Below are positions 26,707-33,735 of a stretch of 64,000 nt of DNA, one piece after another; within the stretch, counting starts at the first letter, position 1; every line of letters starts with the position of its first letter. The position numbers and the translations under genes are program-made. The notes under the pieces are model-generated. The model searched no databases, had not been told where the DNA came from, and worked only from the letters and a program-made list of their open reading frames with translations. This DNA comes from Holophagaceae bacterium. GTDB taxonomy: Bacteria > Acidobacteriota > Holophagae > Holophagales > Holophagaceae. The stretch spans positions 412,001 through 476,000 of the forward strand of contig JADKKO010000002.1 of assembly GCA_016720465.1 (NCBI GenBank). Reading direction: 5' to 3'.

Positions 26707-27225
26707 TCAAAGCTGGGAGATTTTCATCCAAAAGAGTTGGGCATCATGCGTGAGTTGGGGAACGAGGGACTCGACCTGGGCCTTGAGAGATGGGCGGTCT
26801 AAGGCTTCCGCATTGGCCAGAAGGGCAAGGATATCAGCGGCATCCTGGGGACTGGTGGCCTCGAGCTTGAGCAGGATAATTCCTAGCGGAGAGGCCACGA
26901 GGCAGGGAAAGGCTTCAGATCGTTCGCAGGTTTCCAGGGCCAATCGGGCGGCCGCGCCGCGCCCCAGGATCAGGTCCTGGCGGAGCGGGCCAGAGAATCG
27001 GACCACACCTCCAAGCGGATCTTCAACATCCCCTTTGGTAATGCGAGGTGCCGCCCCTTCCCACTCCGACCAGAATGCGGGACTGAGGATGCGGGGGTCC
27101 AGCGTGAGCAGATCCGCATCAGCGGTATATCGCGCCACGCCCCAGGCAGCCATGGCCAACCCGCCGATGAGGCAGTAGGGGATGTCTTTTCGATCCAGCA
27201 AGGAGGTGAGGCGGGTATCGAGCAT
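26707..27225 (-). CDS. Nucleotidyltransferase-like protein (AbiEii/DUF6036-type)
   Basis: Protein of 172 aa with the nucleotidyltransferase signature: LIGGLAMAAWGVARYTADADLL gives the GG...A...G.R.T.D.D pattern in which the two Asp are the metal ligands. The later block LGIILLKLEATSPQDAADILALL matches the conserved K...QD..D segment of this superfamily. The ATG at 27225 overlaps the TGA of the small upstream gene (ATGA), and GGAGAGGG lies just before it. Proteins of this type are common as one half of toxin-antitoxin or abortive-infection pairs, but the family also contains lone proteins of unknown role. Confidence 0.72.
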   Translation of the reverse strand: MLDTRLTSLLDRKDIPYCLIGGLAMAAWGVARYTADADLLTLDPRILSPAFWSEWEGAAPRITKGDVEDPLGGVVRFSGPLRQDLILGRGAAARLALETCERSEAFPCLVASPLGIILLKLEATSPQDAADILALLANAEALDRPSLKAQVESLVPQLTHDAQLFWMKISQL

Positions 27226-27470
27226 CAGCCCTCTCCTTCTTCCTGCTCGGCCATGCATCGGCTTGGGCGTCTTTGCAGGCGCTTCAAGCGATCGCGGAAC
27301 CGCAAAATCTCGGTATCGCTGGCTCCTGCGGGAAGCAGGTGGCGCATCAGCTTCAGCCCAGTCCCCTCCCGATACAGTCGATCGCAGAGGGCCAGGGCTT
27401 CGGCGGGAGTTGGAAGGGGGTCAGAGCGGCGCACTCCCCCAGGGTAGGGCCTTCTGATCGCAGACACCAC
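27225..27470 (-). CDS. Small protein coupled to the nucleotidyltransferase-like gene
   Basis: Protein of 81 aa, no recognised family. It starts at GTG 27470 (a second GTG follows directly) 12 nt downstream of the inositol-phosphatase-family gene and ends in an ATGA overlap with the nucleotidyltransferase-like gene. The central part, PAEALALCDRLYREGTGLKL, and the tail, ILRFRDRLKRLQRRP, are predicted helices with a basic C-terminal half followed by an acidic end (AEQEEGEG). The coupling suggests the two proteins act together, possibly as an antitoxin-toxin pair; this is inference. Confidence 0.6.
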   Translation of the reverse strand: MVSAIRRPYPGGVRRSDPLPTPAEALALCDRLYREGTGLKLMRHLLPAGASDTEILRFRDRLKRLQRRPSRCMAEQEEGEG

Positions 27471-27482
27471 TGAACGCCACTA

Positions 27483-28265
27483 TCAGCTCTTGGCTTTCAG
27501 CGCCTTGACCACCTCCCCATGCACGTCCGGCGCGGCCACGACGATATCGCCGCTCTCGAACCAGGTCCCGCCGCCTTGCCAATCGCTGATGCGGCCGCCG
27601 GCTTCCTGCACCAACAACGCCCCGGCCGCCATGTCCCAGGGCTTCAGGCCCATCTCGAAATAGCCGTCGAAAATGCCCGCCGCCACATGGGCCAGATCCA
27701 GGGCCGCTGAGCCCGCGCGGCGCAGGCCCTTGGCTCTGGGAAAGATGTTCCGGAATGCATCCAGGAAGATGGGAAAGCGGTTCCCCAGTTGATAGGCGAA
27801 ACCCACCGCGAGAAAGGCGCCGTCGAGACCCGGCTGTGCTGAAACATGCATGGGCTTTCCGTTCCAGGTGGCCCCCAGGCCTCGCACCGCTACGAATTCA
27901 TCGCCCCGCAAGGGGTCCAGCACGCACCCGACAACCCCGCCGTCCCCATCCCAAAGGCCCACAGACACACACCAGTGGGGAAAACCCTGGATGAAATTCA
28001 GCGTTCCGTCCAAGGGGTCCACGATCCAGCGCCGCTCCGCGTCCCCGAAGGACCCGCCTTCCTCGCCCTGGAATCCGTATTGGGGAAAGCGGAAGTCAAG
28101 CACCTCGCGGATGGCCGCTTCGGCTTCCTGGTCGGCGATGCTGACATAGTCGTTTTTGGTTTTTTCGTGGACAGAACCCGGTTCCAGCGTGCGGAAGTGC
28201 CGCAGCAGCACCTCGCCGCCCACGCGGGCGGCATTCACACAGGCTTCTTTTTGCGCATCGAACAT
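27483..28265 (-). CDS. Inositol-monophosphatase-family protein
   Basis: Mg-dependent phosphatase of the IMPase/FBPase/CysQ superfamily, 260 aa. It has the metal site blocks GFQGEEGG, WIVDPLDGTLNF and WDMAAGALLVQEAGG, all with the normal acidic residues. Substrates in this family include inositol 1-phosphate, 3'-phosphoadenosine phosphates and histidinol phosphate; the short length and DPLDGTLNF fit SuhB-type enzymes best. The gene is divergent from nfuA by about 100 bp and probably co-transcribed with the small gene and the nucleotidyltransferase-like gene downstream. Confidence 0.9.
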   Translation of the reverse strand: MFDAQKEACVNAARVGGEVLLRHFRTLEPGSVHEKTKNDYVSIADQEAEAAIREVLDFRFPQYGFQGEEGGSFGDAERRWIVDPLDGTLNFIQGFPHWCVSVGLWDGDGGVVGCVLDPLRGDEFVAVRGLGATWNGKPMHVSAQPGLDGAFLAVGFAYQLGNRFPIFLDAFRNIFPRAKGLRRAGSAALDLAHVAAGIFDGYFEMGLKPWDMAAGALLVQEAGGRISDWQGGGTWFESGDIVVAAPDVHGEVVKALKAKS

Positions 28266-28366
28266 GCACCACAGCTAACCACGGTTGAGGTGGGACGAGG
28301 ACATAGACCTGCATAGCTTTCACACAATCTCGACTGAAGCGGTAAACTATCCATCCGGAGCTTGCC

Positions 28367-28912
28367 ATGCCGAAGGTCATCAACATCGAGCCCACGCCGA
28401 ATCCCGATGCGCTGAAATTCATCGTGCAGCCGGCGATCCTGCGCAGCGGCACCCGCAGCTTCAAGGATTTCGCGTCGGCGGTGGGCGATCCGCTGGCCTC
28501 GGGCATCTTCGCGCTGGGGAAAGTGACGTCCGTCTTCTACATGGATCGCTTCGTCACCGTGAACAAGGAAAGCGGCTCCGAGTGGACCGATCTCATCGAT
28601 CCCATCTGCGAGGTGATCGAAGACTTGAAGGCCGAAGAACCCTCCGTGGGCGGCCACATCGCGGCGGGACCGGATGCGGGCGACGACGAAAAGCTGCGAA
28701 AAATCAACGAGCTGCTGGACAACCGCATCCGCCCCGGCCTGGCGGGTGACGGGGGCGGCCTGGAAGTCATCTCCTTCGATGGCGCGACCCTGGAAATCAG
28801 CTACCACGGCGCCTGTGGCGCCTGCCCCAGCTCCACCAGCGGCACCCTGCGCTACATCGAGGGGATGTTGCAGGACGAGGTGGATCCGAATCTGAGGGTG
28901 GTCAGCTACTGA
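28367..28912 (+). CDS. nfuA: NfuA/NifU-like iron-sulfur carrier protein
   Basis: Fe-S cluster carrier of 181 aa with two domains. The N-terminal Nfu_N domain opens with INIEPTPNPDALKFIV (residues 5-20). The C-terminal NifU domain holds the cluster-binding pair Cys150-x-x-Cys153 in HGACGACPSS. It would deliver [4Fe-4S] clusters to apo-enzymes, and this chromosome segment encodes one such client, NifJ. Divergent from the inositol-phosphatase-family gene. After the stop, GGGGA-ttcaat-TCCCC (28960-28975) with a later T-run is a weak terminator candidate. Confidence 0.9.
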   Translation: MPKVINIEPTPNPDALKFIVQPAILRSGTRSFKDFASAVGDPLASGIFALGKVTSVFYMDRFVTVNKESGSEWTDLIDPICEVIEDLKAEEPSVGGHIAAGPDAGDDEKLRKINELLDNRIRPGLAGDGGGLEVISFDGATLEISYHGACGACPSSTSGTLRYIEGMLQDEVDPNLRVVSY

Positions 28913-29087
28913 TCCGCTCCGGGGAAGGGGGGACCGCGCATGGAACAAAGATTCCAGGTGGGGATTCAATTCCCCAGAATCCGAAGCGTCATGACTTATT
29001 TTTCTTAGAACATCCCAGTTCCCTTGAATGTCTAAAGGGCTAGTATTCTCTATGGGCATCAATCCATACATTGGCCAGGAGGCACCC

Positions 29088-30131
29088 ATGGAGTCGGAGT
29101 TCGAGGCCACCAAGGTGGGCCCGAAACGTCGCGACCCCGAGGAGGCCGAAGATCATTTGAATGCCCTGGCTTCCATCCTGGAAAAGTCCTCATCCGATGC
29201 CACCCAGCTCTTTGGCCACTGCCTGAACCTGCTCGTGAAGCAGCTGAAAGTCGATCGGGCCGTCATGGTGCGCCACACGAACCTGGGCCTGGAAACCTTC
29301 TGGTGGGCCGAGGCCAAGCCGTCGATCCTGTCCAGCTCGCTGCATGAACCCGAGAAGACCTTTTGCCCCCACGTGCTGGAACGCCCCAACCGTTCGCTGG
29401 TGATCCGGAATGCCGGGGCCGATCCTGTGTGGGCGCAGGAACCCGCCTACACGGACCTGGGGATCTGCTCCTACATCGGCACAGCCTTGCGGGAAGGCGG
29501 CCGTCCCATCGGCGTGCTCTCGGTGCAACACGGGAAACCCAGGGCCTTTTCCAGAAGCGCCATCGCCCTGGTGAATGCCGTGGCCAACCTGCTGAGCCGG
29601 ACCCTGGAAGTGGAAGCCCTGAAGCATGAGCTCCGCCTCACCCGGGACAGCCTGGACCTGACCTCGGCGGTGGTGGAGGACAGCGCGCTGCAAAGCCACA
29701 CGTCAGGCCTGCCCAACCAGCGCTATCTGGAAGTCTGGCTGCGGGCGAATCTCTTCATGGCCAGGCGGAGGGGCGAGCCCATGGCGGTGGTGCTATGGCA
29801 TTGGCCGGATTCGCCCCGGAGGAGGAAAGTGCTCAACGACATCTCCTCGAGCCTGCGGGGGGAGGATCTGCTCGTGGATGTGAGCCGGAACCGGTTCCTG
29901 CTGCTGCTGCCCCACACGCCCCAAAGCGGCGCCGAAATCCTGATCGGACGCATCCGGGAGCTCATGGGCGAGATCGCCATGGGCGGCACCTTCTGGGAGA
30001 CCGAGCTGGATGATGTCCAGCTCAACATGGCCCAGCACCGCTGCGAGATCGCACTGCGGGAAAGCCTCAAGAAGCCGGACCAGGCTTTCACCTGGCGGTT
30101 CCTGCGGCCCGAGGACGTGGAGAACGCTTGA
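29088..30131 (+). CDS. GAF-domain protein with degenerate GGDEF-like C-terminus
   Basis: Sensor-type cytoplasmic protein of 347 aa. Start ATG 29088 follows CCAGGAGGC; an earlier in-frame ATG lacks such a site. Residues of about 20 to 180 form a GAF domain (VDRAVMVRHTNLGLETFWW ... SYIGTALREGGRPIGVLSV). A helical linker leads to a GGDEF-like fold beginning SGLPNQRYLEVWLRAN, but the signature GG(D/E)EF is replaced by VSRNRFLLLLP, so it cannot be a normal diguanylate cyclase. It may bind GTP or c-di-GMP or act as a scaffold. No receiver or output domain is seen. Confidence 0.8.
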   Translation: MESEFEATKVGPKRRDPEEAEDHLNALASILEKSSSDATQLFGHCLNLLVKQLKVDRAVMVRHTNLGLETFWWAEAKPSILSSSLHEPEKTFCPHVLERPNRSLVIRNAGADPVWAQEPAYTDLGICSYIGTALREGGRPIGVLSVQHGKPRAFSRSAIALVNAVANLLSRTLEVEALKHELRLTRDSLDLTSAVVEDSALQSHTSGLPNQRYLEVWLRANLFMARRRGEPMAVVLWHWPDSPRRRKVLNDISSSLRGEDLLVDVSRNRFLLLLPHTPQSGAEILIGRIRELMGEIAMGGTFWETELDDVQLNMAQHRCEIALRESLKKPDQAFTWRFLRPEDVENA

Positions 30132-30250
30132 CCTGGCGGCCGCCGCGGCCCGGCTTCCGCCCACCCCTAATCATGGGAAGCGGGCGCCAATCATGAAATA
30201 ATGGCCCTCTGCGGCAGTTGAGATTCAAGCCAATGCAGGGAGGTGATTGT

Positions 30251-32326
30251 TTGGATACACCGACACTGATTCGGGTGGCGCTGGAAGCGCTGGGCGGCGG
30301 GAGCCAGGATAGGCTTCCCACCCCCGGGCCCGACGAGCTGAGGCGGATGTACGCCCTCATGCACATGGGCCGGGTGCTCGACGACAAGGCGCCCAACTAC
30401 CTGAAGCAGGCCATCGGCTGGTCCTACCATGCCCCCTGCGCCGGCCATGACGGCATCCAGCTGGCCCTGGGCCTCTCATTCCGGGGGGGCCAGGACTACC
30501 TGTTCCCCTATTACCGCGATTTGATGACCTGCCTGGCGGCTGGGGTCTCGCCCCTGGAAATCATCCTGAATGGCATTTCCAAGGCGGAGGACGCGGCCAG
30601 CGGTGGCCGCCACATGTCGAACCATTTCGCCAAGCCCGGCATCGGCATCCAGAACGTGTCCAGCCTGACTGGCAACCACACCCAGCATGCGGTTGGGCTC
30701 GCCCGGGCGGTGAAGCACTACAAATCCGATGCCATCGTGTTCAGCAGCCAGGGCGAGAGCTCCCTTTCCGAGGGCTACTGCTACGAATCCATCAACGGCG
30801 CAGACCGGGAAAAACTGCCGGTCATCTTCGTGGTGCAGGATAACGGCTACGGCATCTCGGTGCCCAAGCGCGACCAGACTGCCAATGAATTCGCCTGCGA
30901 GAATTTCACGGGGTTCCAGAACCTGAAGATCATCCGCGCTGACGGCCTGGACGTGATGGATTCCCTTAGGGCCATGCGGCAGGCCAGGGATTACGTCTGG
31001 ACCGGCGGCGGGCCCGCCATGGTCTATGCCACCTGCGTGCGCATCGGGGCGCACTCCAATTCCGACAAGCACGAGTGGTACCGCGACGCCCAGGAGCTGG
31101 CGGCGGCCAAGGCCGCGGATCCATTGCCCCGGTTCCGCGCCTTCTGCCTGGAGAACGGGCTAGATGAAGCCGAGCTCAAGGCCCTCGAGGCCGAAAACCT
31201 GGCGAGCTACAACGAAGCCTCGGACAAAGCCATCAAGAGCGCGGATCCGAAGGCCGCGAGCATCTTCGATTTCGTGCTGCCCGAGCCCTGGGTCTCCGAA
31301 AAATTCCCCGATGGGACCCATCATGAGGCTGGCGCGCCCATCAGCCTGATCCAATCCCTCAACCAGACCCTGAAGGAGGAATTCCGGGAGAACCCCGACA
31401 CCTTCATCTGGGGCCAGGACATGGCCAATAAGGAGAAGGGCGGGATTTTCAATGTGTCGAAGGGGATGCAGCAGGAATTCGGCCCGGGAAGAGTCTTCAA
31501 CGCGCCCATCGCCGAGGACTACATCGTGGGCACGGCAAACGGGTTCTCCCGTTTCAACGACAAGATCCGCGTGGTGGTGGAAGGCGCTGAATTCGCCGAT
31601 TACATCTGGCCGGCCGCCGAACAGATCGTGGAGTGCAGCCACGAATACTGGCGCACCAACGGCCAGTTCACCCCCAATGTCACCATCCGCCTGGCCTCGG
31701 GCGGCTACATCGGCGGCGGCCTCTACCATTCCCAGAATGTGGAAGCCTGGCTCACGAACCTGCCGGGCATCCGCGTGGTGGTGCCGGCTTTCGCCGATGA
31801 CGCCGCGGGCCTGCTGCGCACGGCCATGCGCAGCCGGGGCGTGACGCTGTTCCTGGAACCGAAATTCCTCTACAACTCGAAACTGGCCCAGGCGGCGGTT
31901 CCCGAAGACTTCGCCGTGCCTTTCGGCAAGGCGCGGATCCGCAACAAGGGCAAGGATCTCACCGTGCTGGCCTATGGAACGCCGGTCCACTTTGCCCTGG
32001 AGGCCGCCAAGAAACTGGAAGGCGAAGGCCGGAGCGTGGAGGTCATCGATCTGCGGTCCTTGAGCCCGCTGGATACCGAAACGATCTTTGCCTCCGTGAA
32101 GAAAACCCACCGCGCGCTCATCGTGCACGAGGACAAGGTCTTCGGCGGTTTCGGCGGGGAGCTGGCAGCGCAAATCGCCGGCGAATGCTTCGCCTGGCTC
32201 GACGCCCCCATCGAGCGGGTGGGCTCGACCTTCACCCCCGTGGGCTTCAACCGCATCCTGGAGCGCGCCACGCTGCCCAATACCGATCGCGTGCTGGCGG
32301 GGATGCGGAAAGTGCTGGGGTTCTGA
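30251..32326 (+). CDS. 2-oxoacid dehydrogenase E1, fused alpha and beta subunits
   Basis: Thiamine-diphosphate enzyme of 691 aa that decarboxylates a 2-oxoacid and acylates the lipoyl group of E2. Residues of about 1 to 340 are the alpha subunit (GGRHMSNHF, the TPP region SQGESSLSEGYCYESINGA, VVQDNGYGISVPKRDQT). Residues of about 370 to 691 are the beta subunit, with NAPIAEDYIVGTANGFS, VVEGAEFADYIWPA and the transketolase C-terminal domain. The start is set at TTG 30251 because GGAGGTGA (30239-30246) sits 4 nt before it; ATG 30233 lies upstream of this site. Fused E1 chains are known for branched-chain or pyruvate-type complexes. E2 and E3 are not in the window, so substrate remains open. Confidence 0.9.
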   Translation: MDTPTLIRVALEALGGGSQDRLPTPGPDELRRMYALMHMGRVLDDKAPNYLKQAIGWSYHAPCAGHDGIQLALGLSFRGGQDYLFPYYRDLMTCLAAGVSPLEIILNGISKAEDAASGGRHMSNHFAKPGIGIQNVSSLTGNHTQHAVGLARAVKHYKSDAIVFSSQGESSLSEGYCYESINGADREKLPVIFVVQDNGYGISVPKRDQTANEFACENFTGFQNLKIIRADGLDVMDSLRAMRQARDYVWTGGGPAMVYATCVRIGAHSNSDKHEWYRDAQELAAAKAADPLPRFRAFCLENGLDEAELKALEAENLASYNEASDKAIKSADPKAASIFDFVLPEPWVSEKFPDGTHHEAGAPISLIQSLNQTLKEEFRENPDTFIWGQDMANKEKGGIFNVSKGMQQEFGPGRVFNAPIAEDYIVGTANGFSRFNDKIRVVVEGAEFADYIWPAAEQIVECSHEYWRTNGQFTPNVTIRLASGGYIGGGLYHSQNVEAWLTNLPGIRVVVPAFADDAAGLLRTAMRSRGVTLFLEPKFLYNSKLAQAAVPEDFAVPFGKARIRNKGKDLTVLAYGTPVHFALEAAKKLEGEGRSVEVIDLRSLSPLDTETIFASVKKTHRALIVHEDKVFGGFGGELAAQIAGECFAWLDAPIERVGSTFTPVGFNRILERATLPNTDRVLAGMRKVLGF

Positions 32327-32481
32327 TCCGCGAAGCGGGCTGAGTGGGCGAGTGAAAGGCAAAGTTCCGGCCCTCTTGTCAGGATATCTGCGACTGTGGA
32401 ACCAGCACTCACGGGGCTCCTGGAACTGGTCTAGCGGGAAATGTGGAAACCGGTCCATTGGACGTGGCCACGGGGACCTTA

Positions 32482-32499
32482 GATTGGATTCATCCAATC
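32482..32499. repeat. Perfect inverted repeat upstream of the seven-repeat lipoprotein gene
   Basis: GATTGGA-TTCA-TCCAATC forms a 7-bp stem with a 4-nt loop about 50 nt before the TTG start at 32551. It could be a leader hairpin or an operator. The rest of the 224-nt gap shows nothing else. Confidence 0.4.
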
Positions 32500-32550
32500 G
32501 ACACCCATGTCGGACCCGGCCAAGGTCGGCTTTACTTTTCAGGAGCACCT

Positions 32551-33615
32551 TTGCGATTGACCAGATTCTTCTCCTTTCTCAGCGTTCCGGCCCTCGCCTT
32601 GTTGCTTGGCTGTGGTGGCAGCAGCCCCTCAATCATGACTCCACCGCCCCCGCCGCCCCCGACGGTGACCGATGTCTACGTCGCGGGTTACGAGTTTAAT
32701 GGAACGAAATACGTCGCCAAAATCTGGAAGAACGGGGTGGCCACGGCGCTCTCGAATGGCGCAAACTCCGCGGTCGCCGAAAGCGTGGCGGTTTCGGGCA
32801 ACGACGTTTATGTCGCCGGATACGAGTCCGATGGCGTGGGTGGCGTCTCCGTGGCCAAGGTCTGGAAAAATGGCGTGGCCACAGCGCTCACGGACGGGAC
32901 GAAATCCTCCGCAGCCTACTCCATCGTTGTCTCCGGGAGCGACGTTTATGTGGCGGGGTACGAGCGCACCGGGGGTGTCGGAACACCCTACGGGGCCAAG
33001 AGCTGGAAAAATGGCATTGCGGCCTTCGCCACCGATGGCAGCAAGTCTGCCAGCAGCTACGGCGCAGCCGTGTCCGGGAACAACCAGTACATGACCGGTT
33101 ATGAATCCAACGGAAGCTTTGATGTGGCCAAGGTGTGGAAGGACGGCATTCCCACCTCGCTGTCGGACGGCACCAACGCTGCCTATGGTTATTCCGTGCT
33201 CGTTTCCGGGAACAATGTCTATGTGGCCGGGCAGGAACGGATCAACACCACCTACGTGGCCAAGACCTGGAAGAACGGCATTGCGACCTCTCTCACCGAT
33301 GGGACGAATTATGCCTACGCGTGGGGACTCGCCTTGTCCGGAAATGATCTCTATGCCGCGGGAGTGGAACGGAACGCCGCAGGCAAGAACATCGCGAAGG
33401 TCTGGAAGAATGGCGTCGCCACCTCCCTCAGCGACGGCAGCCAGAGCGCCAGTGCCTACGCCATGGCGGTATCCGGAAGCGATGTCTACGTGGCCGGCTA
33501 CGAATCCAATGGAACGAAATCCGTCGCCAAAATGTGGAAGAACGGGGTGGCCACCTCCTTCACGGACGGCACCAACAACGCCTATGCCGAGGGAATCTTC
33601 GTCCACGTCCACTAG
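32551..33615 (+). CDS. Lipoprotein with seven propeller-like repeats
   Basis: Surface or periplasmic lipoprotein of 354 aa. The TTG at 32551 is the probable start: AGGAG is 5 nt upstream and it gives RLTRFFSFLSVPALALLLGC, a lipoprotein signal with lipobox LLLGC, followed by a Pro-rich linker (MTPPPPPPPT). The rest is seven repeats of about 45-50 residues with the consensus DVYVAGYE.NG...VAKVWKNGVATSLTDG, the last ending close to the C-terminus, which fits a seven-bladed beta-propeller. Function is unknown. A Ser/Thr kinase gene follows 120 nt downstream. Confidence 0.8.
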   Translation: MRLTRFFSFLSVPALALLLGCGGSSPSIMTPPPPPPPTVTDVYVAGYEFNGTKYVAKIWKNGVATALSNGANSAVAESVAVSGNDVYVAGYESDGVGGVSVAKVWKNGVATALTDGTKSSAAYSIVVSGSDVYVAGYERTGGVGTPYGAKSWKNGIAAFATDGSKSASSYGAAVSGNNQYMTGYESNGSFDVAKVWKDGIPTSLSDGTNAAYGYSVLVSGNNVYVAGQERINTTYVAKTWKNGIATSLTDGTNYAYAWGLALSGNDLYAAGVERNAAGKNIAKVWKNGVATSLSDGSQSASAYAMAVSGSDVYVAGYESNGTKSVAKMWKNGVATSFTDGTNNAYAEGIFVHVH

Positions 33616-33735
33616 AGCGGCAGGCGGGCCTTCTCCCGCCTCCAATGCGTGAAGGAAGCAGCCGCTGCGGCTGGGCAACAACCGCCCTGTCTGGAACGGA
33701 TCGCCCCGGCTAGAATTCATCCAGGACTTTCCTTC

